DNA of 64,000 nucleotides from Sphingobium sp. (GCA_023266575.1 JAHFPV010000004.1:1-64000), one strand, 5' to 3'. Numbered from the stretch's first letter, positions 22,365-30,447 are shown. A program made the numbers and translations. The notes: generated from the sequence alone by a model not told the origin.

Positions 22365-24536
22365 CTAAAAATTCGACATGACGGCGATGCTGGGCGCATC
22401 GAGCGGTTTGCCAGCCGCCTTGAGCTTGATCTCGCGCGCCCGCAACGCGCCCTGCTCGGCGATCAGCCAGGCGTGGATCGCATCGACATCCTGCATCGAC
22501 AGCAGATCGTCCCAGCGCGGCATCCCGCCCGGCAGCAACAAACCATCGCGCACGATCGCGCCGAACATGTCATGGGTCGCAGGCTGCATCCGCCGCAGGT
22601 CGGGCGCGGTCGATCGCAACTGGTTGCTGTGGCAGATGGCGCAATTCTGGAAAAACAGCCCCTGCCCCCGCGCAATCATTGCGGGGGTCACGCCAGGCTT
22701 CTGCGCGGGCGGCGCGGCGGCGACCTCCAGCGGCGGCAGCGGATCGGGCTTCTTCACCGGTGCGCCATCCAGCTTGAACACCAGCAGCCGGTTGGCATTG
22801 CCATAGCGATAGGCCGCGGAATAGTCCGGCACATAGCCCCAGCCGCCGCCGCCAAAGCCGGTCGCCACTGCCACATATTGCACGCCCTTGACCCGGTAGG
22901 TCATCGGCGCAGCCATGATCGAGCTGCCGGTATCAATTTCTTTCAGCAGCTTGCCGCTGTCCGCGTCCCGCACCATCAGCTTGCCGCCGATCGTGCCGTG
23001 AAACACCAGCCCCGATGCGGTGGCGAGCGTCCCCATCCGGTCCTGCCACCCCTGCGTCGGCACGGCCCATTTCGCCTTGCCGGTCAGCGGATCGATCGCG
23101 CGCAGTTCCGAACTGTAGGGCTTGTCCTTCACCCATTGCATTTCGGGCAGCTTCTCCACCTGATCGCGGATCGCAGCGGGAAGCGTCGGCAACACCTGTT
23201 GCAGCATGGGCGTGAAGATCAGGGTCGTCTGGACGTTCAGCGCCTTCGCCCGGCGCGCCTGTTCCGACGTGCCGGGTGGCGGGCCGAACATGAGATTGCC
23301 CATGTCCAGCACATGCGCGAAATAGAGTTTGCGCGTCGGATCATAAGCGGCGGGATACCAGTTGCGTGCGCCCGCCGAGGCTGGATAGACGATGCGCGGC
23401 CCGTTCCAGTAATCGACATTTTTGGGCGTCATCTGCGCAACGCCATCCTTGTCGAACCCCTTGGTCCAGTTGGTCCGCACGAGCGCATTGATCCGCAGCG
23501 GCTTGCCGGTTTCCCGGTCGATCACGAAGAGATAGCCGTTCTTGGGCGAATGAAGGATGGCGGGGCGGACCTTCCCGTCCACCTCGACATCAGCCAGCAC
23601 CATCGGCTGGGTCGCGGTATAGTCCCAGCTGTCGCCCGGCGTTTCCTGATAATGCCATTTGACCGCGCCCGTCCTGCGATCCAGTGCGACGATGGAGGAG
23701 AGATAGAGGTTGGTGCCGCCCTTAGGCGATCGCGTCTTTATCGCATAGGGTCCGCCATTGCCGACACCGATATAGACAGTGTCGAAGGCCGGATCATAGT
23801 TGATCGCATCCCACACCGTGCCGCCGCCGCCAATGTCCCAGCGGCTGTCCTTGTCCCATGTCTTGAGCGCAGCATCGAGCGCGGGATTTTCCTGCGGGCC
23901 GGTTTTGGGATCATGCGGCACGGTGAAGAAACGCCATGCCTGTTTACCATCGGCGACGCGATAGGCGGTGACATAGCCGCGCGCGTCATATTCCGCGCCC
24001 GCATTGCCGATCAGCACCAGATCGCCCGCGACTTCCGGCGCACCCGTGCTGGTGTAGCCGCGGCTGTGATCGGTGACCGTATCGACCTTCCAGACCACCG
24101 CGCCGGTCTTGGCGTCGAGCGCGTAGAGCATCCCGTCGAGCGCGCCGACCATCACCTTGCCATCGGCCACGGCCACACCGCGATTGGCCTGGTCGCAACA
24201 GGCCGAACGGTTGGCCTGCATGTCTACTTCCGGCTCGAACGTCCAGAGCGACACGCCGGTCGCTGCGTCCAGCGCATAGACCCGGCCCAGATTGCCGCTG
24301 GTGTAAATCACGCCATCGACCACCACCGGTGTGGCTTCCTGCACCCGGTTGGTGCCCAGATCTTGCGACCAGGCGAGGCCGAGCCGTGCGACATTGCCCG
24401 CGTCTATATCAGTCAGCCGCGAAAAATGGCTGCCGCCGACATCGCCCCCGGTGAAAGGCCAGTCGTCGCCCGCGCCGCCTTTGTCACCCGCTGCGCAACC
24501 CGCCAGTAACAGCAAAGCCAGAATTGCGCCTCTCAC
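22365..24536 (-). CDS. PQQ-dependent quinohaemoprotein alcohol dehydrogenase
   Basis: Periplasmic eight-bladed propeller dehydrogenase (723 residues) with PQQ as cofactor and a C-terminal cytochrome c domain. Seen: lipoprotein signal with lipobox LLAGC (Cys14), so probably membrane-anchored; the vicinal Cys113-Cys114 pair (SACCDQ) that forms the PQQ-site disulphide; repeated W-motifs of the propeller; and haem-binding CAICH near residues 632-636 with a Met ligand in GGMPRW. GTG at 24536 is preferred because AGGGGAG precedes it, the lipoprotein signal starts there, and it overlaps the previous stop (GTGA). It would oxidise a primary or secondary alcohol and pass electrons to the respiratory chain. 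I see no pqq synthesis genes in the window. Confidence 0.85.
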   Translation of the reverse strand: MRGAILALLLLAGCAAGDKGGAGDDWPFTGGDVGGSHFSRLTDIDAGNVARLGLAWSQDLGTNRVQEATPVVVDGVIYTSGNLGRVYALDAATGVSLWTFEPEVDMQANRSACCDQANRGVAVADGKVMVGALDGMLYALDAKTGAVVWKVDTVTDHSRGYTSTGAPEVAGDLVLIGNAGAEYDARGYVTAYRVADGKQAWRFFTVPHDPKTGPQENPALDAALKTWDKDSRWDIGGGGTVWDAINYDPAFDTVYIGVGNGGPYAIKTRSPKGGTNLYLSSIVALDRRTGAVKWHYQETPGDSWDYTATQPMVLADVEVDGKVRPAILHSPKNGYLFVIDRETGKPLRINALVRTNWTKGFDKDGVAQMTPKNVDYWNGPRIVYPASAGARNWYPAAYDPTRKLYFAHVLDMGNLMFGPPPGTSEQARRAKALNVQTTLIFTPMLQQVLPTLPAAIRDQVEKLPEMQWVKDKPYSSELRAIDPLTGKAKWAVPTQGWQDRMGTLATASGLVFHGTIGGKLMVRDADSGKLLKEIDTGSSIMAAPMTYRVKGVQYVAVATGFGGGGWGYVPDYSAAYRYGNANRLLVFKLDGAPVKKPDPLPPLEVAAAPPAQKPGVTPAMIARGQGLFFQNCAICHSNQLRSTAPDLRRMQPATHDMFGAIVRDGLLLPGGMPRWDDLLSMQDVDAIHAWLIAEQGALRAREIKLKAAGKPLDAPSIAVMSNF

Positions 24537-25447
24537 AGCGGCCAGCTCCCCTTGTGCGCCAGCATGACCTCGTGCAGCGATTTGGGCTTCCGGCCCGTGA
24601 TCCGTTCGACGCAATCGGTGGCCTGGGCAAAATAGCCTTCGCGGATCGATTGGCCGAAGGTGACCATGTCATCGCTCGACCAGGGAATGGGACCATCTGG
24701 CGCGATGTCGGACGCATGGCGGGGGATGCCGAGCGAATCGAAATAGGCGAACATGGCGTCGTCATCGACTGGCTCGACGACGATCGGCTTGCCCGCAATG
24801 TCGCTGGCCATCGCCATCGCTTGCGGAATGGTGACGAGGTCCGGGCCGGTCAGCGTATAGGCCTTATTTTCGTGACCCGGCTGGGTCAGCACGCCCACGG
24901 CGGTGGCGACGCAATCGTCGCGGCTGACGAATGCGACCGGACCATCAGCGCAATTGTCGGGCTTGGTCCCGGCGATCAGCGCGGGGATGACCATCGCGGC
25001 GGCGACCGCTTCGGCATATTGGCTGTCACGCAAATGGGTCCAGGCTGCGCCCGACGCCTCGATGATTTCCTCGGTCGCGCGATGGTCATATTTGACGATG
25101 GCGGGATTGCCCGGTTCGTCGGCGGCAATGATCGATGTATAGACGATGTGGCGCACCCCTTGGGCCACCGCCGCCTCCACCGCACTGCGATGCTGGCCGA
25201 CACGGGTGCCGACGCGGGCGGTGCTGATCAGCAGCATCCGTTCGCCCGCCGCCATGGCGGCGGGAAGGGTCGCGGGATCATCGAAATCGGCGAAGCGGAC
25301 GTCGGCACCCTGAGCGGCAAAATTAGCTAAATTAGCAGGAGTGCGCGATAGCAGGATGACGTCCTGTGGCGCGACCTTGTCCAGCAACAGGGCTGCGGCG
25401 GCGCGACCAAATGCGCCGGAAGCTCCTGAAATGATGATCTTTCCCAT
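24533..25447 (-). CDS. NmrA-like NAD(P)-binding protein
   Basis: Atypical short-chain dehydrogenase fold protein of 304 residues, NmrA/quinone-reductase-2-like. The N-terminal Rossmann motif is SGASGAFGRAAA (about residues 7-18). It lacks a clear YxxxK active site, as usual in this group, which holds both NAD(P)H-dependent reductases and redox sensors. First gene of the operon with the PQQ dehydrogenase (4-nt overlap) and the GMC oxidoreductase. Site C lies 44 nt upstream. Its role in the pathway is unknown; a quinone or aryl-ketone reductase is one option. Confidence 0.75.
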   Translation of the reverse strand: MGKIIISGASGAFGRAAAALLLDKVAPQDVILLSRTPANLANFAAQGADVRFADFDDPATLPAAMAAGERMLLISTARVGTRVGQHRSAVEAAVAQGVRHIVYTSIIAADEPGNPAIVKYDHRATEEIIEASGAAWTHLRDSQYAEAVAAAMVIPALIAGTKPDNCADGPVAFVSRDDCVATAVGVLTQPGHENKAYTLTGPDLVTIPQAMAMASDIAGKPIVVEPVDDDAMFAYFDSLGIPRHASDIAPDGPIPWSSDDMVTFGQSIREGYFAQATDCVERITGRKPKSLHEVMLAHKGSWPL

Positions 25448-25490
25448 GCGTCCTCTTGCCCATCTTCTTATCGTCTGTTGCGCTCAATAG

Positions 25491-25502
25491 TAACGAATGT
25501 TA
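25491..25502. promoter_or_regulatory. TAACGAATGTTA operator variant, site C
   Basis: Lies midway between two divergent starts: 44 nt from the NmrA-like gene (minus) and 40 nt from the NTF2-fold gene (plus), so one site could control both. It is the reverse complement of site B and differs from the exact palindrome in its central bases only. Confidence 0.6.
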
Positions 25503-25541
25503 TTGTTGCGTCAAGAGAGTGAAAACAGGAGAGTGACTATC

Positions 25542-26039
25542 ATGCCAAGCCTGCCCATCGAGGACCGGATCGCGCTACAGGATCTGATTGCCGCCTATGG
25601 CTGGGCGCTGGATACGGGCGATGTCGATGCGCTGGTCGCCTGCTTCACGCCCGATGCGCGGATGGTGGAGGAGGTGTTCGACGAACCCGACATCTGGGAA
25701 GGGCATGAGGGGATTCGCGGGATTGCAGAACATTATCGCAACGCGCCGGGCTTTCCAGGTCGCCAGCATCATGTGACACAGGTTCAATATAGCCCGCAGG
25801 ACGATGGCAGCTGCACCATGCGGTCTTTCGCCTTCGTCACGGAATGTGAAGGTGAACCGCCCTATCTGCTGCGCTTTGCAGGCTGGTATGACGATCATGC
25901 GGTCAAGGGCGAGGACGGCCAGTGGCGTTTCCACCGCCGCACCGTGCGGCTGTGGGATGGGCAAGTGCTGAGCAAATTCCCCGGTCGGGGCGAATGGGTG
26001 CCGCGCAAGCGGCCGGAGTCGCTGATCATTAAGCGCTGA
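25542..26039 (+). CDS. NTF2-fold (SnoaL-like) protein, candidate stilbene-forming lyase
   Basis: A 165-residue protein of the NTF2/SnoaL superfamily (DLIAAYGWALDTGDVDALVACF at the N-terminus is the classical first helix pair; note the cone-shaped fold with buried acidic and His residues: RQHHVTQV, FHRRTVRLWDG). The ATG at 25542 was chosen for the ACAGGAGAG before it. Members of this fold include the sphingomonad diarylpropane lyase LdpA/LsdE, which deformylates a diarylpropane to lignostilbene, and, as I recall, the phenylcoumaran-pathway enzymes PhcF/PhcG. Being divergent from the oxidoreductase operon and sharing an operator with the lignostilbene dioxygenase makes a stilbene-forming step attractive. 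That function is inference; many NTF2-fold proteins do other chemistry. Confidence 0.7.
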   Translation: MPSLPIEDRIALQDLIAAYGWALDTGDVDALVACFTPDARMVEEVFDEPDIWEGHEGIRGIAEHYRNAPGFPGRQHHVTQVQYSPQDDGSCTMRSFAFVTECEGEPPYLLRFAGWYDDHAVKGEDGQWRFHRRTVRLWDGQVLSKFPGRGEWVPRKRPESLIIKR

Positions 26040-26048
26040 CAGGACCGA

Positions 26049-26648
26049 CTAGCCAGGGTGCGCATCAGGCCACCCCGGCGATCGAACGACAGCCCCCACC
26101 CCAGCCCCTCCCCTGAAGGGGAGGGGAGGTTTAAGTGCGACAAGCACCCAGCTTAGCGCTGGTTCCGCTGCTCCTGTGACCGGCGTGATTTCGCACTGCT
26201 CCACCCCGCCCAGCGCCAGTTCGGCAAAGGCTTCGGGCCAGCGTGCGCCAGCGAGGCGCGCCAGCGTGGCAATGGTTGCGCCATCGGGCGCGCAGATCGG
26301 CACCATCACGCCGACGGCGCGATGCAGGACCAGCGCGACGCGGCGATAGCCTGCTTCCGCCGCAATCTCGCCGATCAGCAGTTCATCGCTGCGCCGGGTG
26401 ACGCCGAACAGTGATGCCGGTTCGCCCGCTATCAGGCCGCGCAATTGTCGTACCCGGTCGCCCTGCAGCGACAGTGATGCACCGCCCAGCGCTCTGGCCC
26501 GTGCGGCAAATCGCTGTCCTGCGCCAAGGCCGGGATCATGCAGCAACAGTGCCCCGCCCGGTCGCGCTGCCATCGAGCCACCCGATCCGGCGAAGGCGGA
26601 CACCGCCGCCGCGCTGGACAGAAAGCCGCGCCGTGTCACGATGGTCAT
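26049..26648 (-). CDS. Small Tat-exported protein of unknown function
   Basis: A 199-residue protein with a twin-arginine signal (TRRGFLSSAAAVSAFAG, residues 5-21). The mature part has no motif I recognise. ATG at 26648 overlaps the stop of the cytochrome c gene (ATGA), so it is the last gene of the SDR/flavoprotein/cytochrome operon and may be a periplasmic partner of that enzyme. Oddity: the last 25 or so codons run through an intergenic palindromic repeat (26093-26130), giving a low-complexity tail PPLPFRGGAGVGAVV. The ancestral stop was probably near residue 174, and the repeat seems to have extended the frame. Confidence 0.6.
   Translation of the reverse strand: MTIVTRRGFLSSAAAVSAFAGSGGSMAARPGGALLLHDPGLGAGQRFAARARALGGASLSLQGDRVRQLRGLIAGEPASLFGVTRRSDELLIGEIAAEAGYRRVALVLHRAVGVMVPICAPDGATIATLARLAGARWPEAFAELALGGVEQCEITPVTGAAEPALSWVLVALKPPLPFRGGAGVGAVVRSPGWPDAHPG
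26093..26130. repeat. GC-rich palindromic intergenic repeat
   Basis: CCCCTCCCC (26105-26113) and GGGGAGGGG (26118-26126) form a hairpin inside a C-rich block. Elements of this look are common between genes in sphingomonad genomes. It lies in the 3' end of the small Tat-protein gene, where it is translated, and between two convergent transcripts. Confidence 0.6.
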
Positions 26649-27058
26649 TGCCCCCCCTCCCCGGCTCGCGCCAGATGTTTCGCGATCAGGCCCATGTCCG
26701 CGTCGCTCACCTCGCCACGCGGAATGGCCGGCATGTTGCCGATCCCCATGCGCGCGGCCTGCACCACATAATCGACGGTCAGGTCGGTGCGCTTTTCCAG
26801 CAGCGGCTGTTCCGTGCGCCGTGCCAGCAGTCCCGTCCCCATCCCGCCCGGCCCATGGCACATGGCGCATTTTTCGAGATAAAGCCGCTCGCCCGGTCCC
26901 GCCTTGGGCCTGGACGAGAGGGTTTCAGGCGCGGGCAGCGGTGGCGGCCCCTTGGCCGCCTGCGCCGGTGTCGATCCACTTTCACTCGCGCGGCCGCACG
27001 CGGCCCCAGCCAGCACCAGGGCGGACGCTGCCAAGACCATCCATCCCCGCCGCATCAT
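26645..27058 (-). CDS. Small c-type cytochrome, electron acceptor of the flavoprotein
   Basis: Class I cytochrome c of 137 residues. The N-terminal hydrophobic segment (WMVLAASALVLAGAACG) reads as a lipoprotein or signal peptide; the haem motif is CAMCH (residues 64-68) and the Met ligand lies in GNMPAIPRGE. ATG at 27058 overlaps the flavoprotein stop (ATGA), and its own stop overlaps the Tat-protein start (ATGA). In 4-cresol methylhydroxylase (PchCF) and eugenol hydroxylase (EhyAB) a cytochrome c subunit of this kind takes electrons from the VAO-type flavin, so it is most likely that subunit here. Note the flavoprotein has no obvious signal peptide, so how they meet is open. Confidence 0.82.
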   Translation of the reverse strand: MMRRGWMVLAASALVLAGAACGRASESGSTPAQAAKGPPPLPAPETLSSRPKAGPGERLYLEKCAMCHGPGGMGTGLLARRTEQPLLEKRTDLTVDYVVQAARMGIGNMPAIPRGEVSDADMGLIAKHLARAGEGGQ

Positions 27059-28587
27059 GCCCGGCCTCCTGCTTTGCGGGTGGGCCAGATGCCGCTCTTG
27101 CCCGGCGCGATCACGCCGTTGGGATCGAGCGCATCTTTGACCTTGCGGTTGATCTGCCACAGCGCCCCCTTGTTGAAATCATAGGTGGCAGCGACCGCAT
27201 CCATATAGTCGAGATGGGTGCGATATTCGCCATAGCCCTGGGCCTTGGCATCGGCGATCAGTTGCTTGAGGAAGGGATCGACCCGGCCCATCAGCGCTGG
27301 ATCATCCTTGTTGATCAGCACGGCGTTGACGTTGATGAGATGGCGTTCGCCGAACGCAAAGCTGGCCTGATAGTCCATGCCAAATTCCTTGTAGCGGGCA
27401 TAGGTGCGCTGGAACTGCGCCATGGCCGCCGCGCCCGATTGCGGCAATATGGGCGAAAAGCCGACATGACCGCCGCGCCCGCCATGCCAGTTGGCGTTCT
27501 GCATCGGCATGGTCTGCGGCGTGCCGGTCCAGCCGCTCGCCTCCATCGGTTCGCCCGCTTTCCAGTTGGTCGGGCGCATCGCCATGGGTTTCAATGCGCC
27601 CATCGCCTGTTCCAGCACGGCATAGGCCGCCTTGTTCACCGACTCGCGACCATAGAGGCGCAGGCTGACCCCCCACCAGCCGACATTGAATTTCTTGCGG
27701 ATCGCCGCGATCACATCGTCCGCCAGTGCGCCGGGCTTGTCAGTCCACTGGTCGCGGGTCGTCACCACGGCGGCGGCGCGCAGCCAGTTGCCGATGGTGG
27801 GCGACTGCTGCAACAACCCTTCCCGCCGCAACGGCGCGATGGCGTCGATCAGCGGCCCCAAATCCTCCGGCCGGTCAAATTCCAGATCCATGCCCATCAG
27901 CGATTCGGGAGCGGGCATCAGCCACAGGCCCATTTTGGTGACGATGCCGAAATTGGACTGGACGAACATCTGGTCCCAGCTGGGGCCAAAGCCGAAACGA
28001 TAGAGCTGCCAAGTCGGTGCGCCGTCCAGCGCGCCCATGCCAGTGCGCACGACCAGCCCGTCGGCCATCACCGCTTCGATACCGCAGATGCGCGCCGCAT
28101 GTTCGCCATAGGGGGTATAGCCCACGCCCCGGTCGAGCGCATTGCCCACCACCGATCCCCAGCTATTGCCCGGCACCGACAGCCAATGCTTCATGCCTCT
28201 GGACTTCAGGAAATCGTAGAGATCGTAGAAGCCGACCCCCGGCTCCAGCAGCACGGTGCCGTTCGCCTCGTCATAGTCGATTTTCTTCATGCGGCTCATG
28301 TCGAGGACGACCGATCCCGCCAATAGAGGTGCGGAGCCGCCATAGCCCAGATTCTTGCCCCGACTGATCGGCCAGAGCGACAGGCCGCGTTCCGCCGCGA
28401 CGCGGACGATCGCCTGCACCTGCTCCACAGTCGCCGGCGCTACGGCCCCGGCGGGATGATGCAGCGCGTCGTCGATGGCGAACTTGTCCTGATAGGCAAG
28501 CTGGTCCGCTTCGTCGAAAAACACATGATCCTTGCCGACGATCGCGGCGAAGGCGGCGATGGCGGCGGGCGGGAGGGGTTGGGCCAT
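27055..28587 (-). CDS. VAO/4-cresol-methylhydroxylase-type flavoprotein (4-alkylphenol hydroxylase)
   Basis: FAD enzyme of 510 residues in the vanillyl-alcohol oxidase family. The PP-loop FAD domain has PISRGKNLGYGG (about residues 73-84) and NALDRGVGYTPYGEH (149-163). His374 in GGHVGFSP matches the histidine that carries covalent FAD in vanillyl-alcohol and eugenol oxidases, whereas 4-cresol methylhydroxylase uses a tyrosine. With a cytochrome c encoded directly after it (4-nt overlap), eugenol hydroxylase is the closest functional model: hydroxylation of a 4-alkyl or 4-allyl phenol at the benzylic position through a quinone methide, with electrons leaving through the cytochrome. The upstream SDR (32 nt) could oxidise the resulting alcohol. 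Confidence 0.85.
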   Translation of the reverse strand: MAQPLPPAAIAAFAAIVGKDHVFFDEADQLAYQDKFAIDDALHHPAGAVAPATVEQVQAIVRVAAERGLSLWPISRGKNLGYGGSAPLLAGSVVLDMSRMKKIDYDEANGTVLLEPGVGFYDLYDFLKSRGMKHWLSVPGNSWGSVVGNALDRGVGYTPYGEHAARICGIEAVMADGLVVRTGMGALDGAPTWQLYRFGFGPSWDQMFVQSNFGIVTKMGLWLMPAPESLMGMDLEFDRPEDLGPLIDAIAPLRREGLLQQSPTIGNWLRAAAVVTTRDQWTDKPGALADDVIAAIRKKFNVGWWGVSLRLYGRESVNKAAYAVLEQAMGALKPMAMRPTNWKAGEPMEASGWTGTPQTMPMQNANWHGGRGGHVGFSPILPQSGAAAMAQFQRTYARYKEFGMDYQASFAFGERHLINVNAVLINKDDPALMGRVDPFLKQLIADAKAQGYGEYRTHLDYMDAVAATYDFNKGALWQINRKVKDALDPNGVIAPGKSGIWPTRKAGGRA

Positions 28588-28619
28588 GCTGCTAATATGC
28601 CTTATGCTTGGAAGGGGGT

Positions 28620-29387
28620 TCAGGCCGCTGCCGTCCAGCGGGTGCGCGCCGGGGGACGCGCGCCGCCGTCGAGCCGCAGCACTTCGGCGTTGATCATCGG
28701 GCTGCGAATCAGGAACATGGCGGCGTCGGCAAATTCCTTCGCGGTGCCAGCGCGGCGGGGAAATTCCATGCCGTCGATCAGTTCATCGACCAGCGCGGTT
28801 GGCATATGCGCCGTCATCGGCGTGGCGAAAAAGCCGGGCGCTATCCCGACACAGCGGATCGCGTGGCGCGACAGGTCGCGCGCCCAGATCAGCGTCAGTG
28901 CGGCCAGCGCCGCCTTTGACGCGCTATAGGCACCCATCCCCTCCTGCCCCTCGAACGAGGCGATGGAACAGGCATTCAGGATGATGCCACGTTCGCCATC
29001 CGCGCCGTCGGGGGCGTTGGCGATCATGGCGTGGGCGACATGGGCGGTGACGGCGACTGCGCCGATCAAGTTGACGTCGATCACCTGGCGAAAAGCGGCA
29101 ACGTCGCCCGGACCGGCGGGCGTTGCAATGGGACCAATGCCGCCGATGCCCGCCATATTGGCCAGGATAGCGATCGGGCCATGGCGATCGACAATATCTG
29201 TGACGATGGCTGAAAGAGCCGCTCCATCGGTGATGTCGCATGGGATCGACTCGATGTCTGTCAGCGCGGCCAGCTGCCGGTCCAGCACCACGACGCGCGC
29301 TCCGGCGTCGCGCAGAGCCAGCGCCACCGCTTCGCCCAGACCCGATGCGCCGCCGGTCACGAGCGCCACTTTGCCCTTCACGTCCAT
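28620..29387 (-). CDS. SDR-family dehydrogenase (3-hydroxyacyl-CoA dehydrogenase type II-like)
   Basis: Classical short-chain dehydrogenase of 255 residues: TGGASGLGEA cofactor motif (about residues 11-20), NMAG, and active-site YSASK. The sequence resembles the HSD10/3-hydroxy-2-methylbutyryl-CoA type. ATG at 29387 is preferred over 29417 because a GGAGCGAGGCGGG tract precedes it and because site D would otherwise be 7 nt from the start. First gene of an operon with the VAO-type flavoprotein, cytochrome and Tat protein; it most likely oxidises the benzylic alcohol formed by the flavoprotein or an aryl hydroxyacyl intermediate. Confidence 0.82.
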   Translation of the reverse strand: MDVKGKVALVTGGASGLGEAVALALRDAGARVVVLDRQLAALTDIESIPCDITDGAALSAIVTDIVDRHGPIAILANMAGIGGIGPIATPAGPGDVAAFRQVIDVNLIGAVAVTAHVAHAMIANAPDGADGERGIILNACSIASFEGQEGMGAYSASKAALAALTLIWARDLSRHAIRCVGIAPGFFATPMTAHMPTALVDELIDGMEFPRRAGTAKEFADAAMFLIRSPMINAEVLRLDGGARPPARTRWTAAA

Positions 29388-29423
29388 CCCGCCTCGCTCC
29401 GCCGGTCGTGCCGACATTTTTAA

Positions 29424-29435
29424 TAACGATCGTTA
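29424..29435. promoter_or_regulatory. TAACGATCGTTA palindrome, site D
   Basis: Exact palindrome within ATAACGATCGTTAT, 37 nt upstream of the SDR start on the minus strand. It controls, by position, the SDR/flavoprotein/cytochrome/Tat-protein operon. It shares this intergenic region with the other operator family (29526-29546), which faces the hydratase/lyase gene. Confidence 0.68.
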
Positions 29436-29525
29436 TCATCTAATGGCGCAGCGGCGTTGTCAAGCGAGCGGTGCAGGTGCCGTTTGACGCTGTCACAAAA
29501 TTCGCTTGCCAATTCCGCTTCCTAT

Positions 29526-29546
29526 ATTGTATCCCTAGCATACATA
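29526..29546. promoter_or_regulatory. ATTGT-N11-ACATA motif before hydratase/lyase
   Basis: Imperfect copy of the ATTGT-N11-ACAAT motif, 55 nt before the feruloyl-CoA hydratase/lyase start. The left half (ATTGTATC) equals the copies at 46143 and 46663; the right half is ACATA rather than ACAAT. Likely a MarR-type operator of the ferulate genes. Confidence 0.55.
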
Positions 29547-29601
29547 TTCGGTGAGGCCGCCCCCGGCCCGCCTTTCACAGGACCAGCCAGGGAGCAGGAT
29601 G

Positions 29602-30447
29602 ATGGAAAACGAAAAAGACGTCGTGTCGGTGCATGTCGAGGACCGGATCGCCTGGGTGAATTTCGCCCGCCCCGCCAAGCGCAACGCGATGAGCCCGACG
29701 CTCAACCGGCGCATGATGGAAGTGCTGGACGAGCTGGAATTTCGCGACGATGTCGGCGTGCTGGTGCTGAGCGGCGAAGGCACGGCCTGGTCGGCGGGCA
29801 TGGACCTGAAGGAATATTTCCGCGAAACAGAGGCCGCCGGCCTAGGTGGCGTGCGCAAGTCGCAGCGCGAAAGCTATGGCTGGTTCCGCCGCCTGCGCTG
29901 GTTCCAGAAGCCGACCATCGCGATGGTCAATGGCTGGTGCTTTGGCGGCGGCTTTGGCCCGCTCTTCGCCTGCGATCTCGCCATCTGTGCCGATGAAGCG
30001 CAGTTCGGCCTGTCCGAAATCAACTGGGGTATCTTGCCCGGCGGCGGCGTGACCAAGGTGGTGGTCGATCTGTTGCCGATGCGCGACGCGATGTGGCTGA
30101 CGCTGACCGGCGACCTGATCGACGGCAAGCAGGCGTCGGCCATGCGGCTGGTCAATGAAAGCGTGCCGCTCGACCAGCTCAAGGACCGCACCCGCGCGGT
30201 AGCCGACAAGCTGCTGTCGAAGAATCCGGTCGCGCTCAAATTCGCCAAGGATGCCGTGCGTCGCGTCAGCACCATGACCTATGACGAGGCCGAGGATTAT
30301 CTGGTGAGGATGCAGGAGGCGGCCAATTTCCACGACAAGACCGAAGGTCGCAAGGAAGGCATTCGCCAGTTCATCGACGAGAAGAGCTACAAGCCGGGTC
30401 TGGGCAGCTATGACCTGTCCAAGGCGAAGGCTGACAGCGAAGCCTGA
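29602..30447 (+). CDS. ferB: Feruloyl-CoA (p-hydroxycinnamoyl-CoA) hydratase/lyase
   Basis: Crotonase-family enzyme of 281 residues. It hydrates the side chain of feruloyl-, caffeoyl- or p-coumaroyl-CoA and splits off acetyl-CoA, giving vanillin or the matching benzaldehyde. The group signature AGMDLKEYF is at residues 65-73 and GLSEINWG at 137-144 with the catalytic Glu139; the oxyanion segment NGWCFGGGFG is at 110-119. Of two adjacent ATGs the second (29602) is better spaced from GGAGC. It is monocistronic, with a MarR-type operator upstream and a strong terminator downstream. Named ferB by analogy with SYK-6, where ferB sits next to ferA; here the two are 13.5 kb apart. Confidence 0.9.
   Translation: MENEKDVVSVHVEDRIAWVNFARPAKRNAMSPTLNRRMMEVLDELEFRDDVGVLVLSGEGTAWSAGMDLKEYFRETEAAGLGGVRKSQRESYGWFRRLRWFQKPTIAMVNGWCFGGGFGPLFACDLAICADEAQFGLSEINWGILPGGGVTKVVVDLLPMRDAMWLTLTGDLIDGKQASAMRLVNESVPLDQLKDRTRAVADKLLSKNPVALKFAKDAVRRVSTMTYDEAEDYLVRMQEAANFHDKTEGRKEGIRQFIDEKSYKPGLGSYDLSKAKADSEA

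Noticed and set aside
22359..24509. 716-codon open frame on the plus strand opposite the PQQ dehydrogenase
   Set aside because: Shadow frame; the minus-strand gene has lipobox, vicinal cysteines and haem motif.
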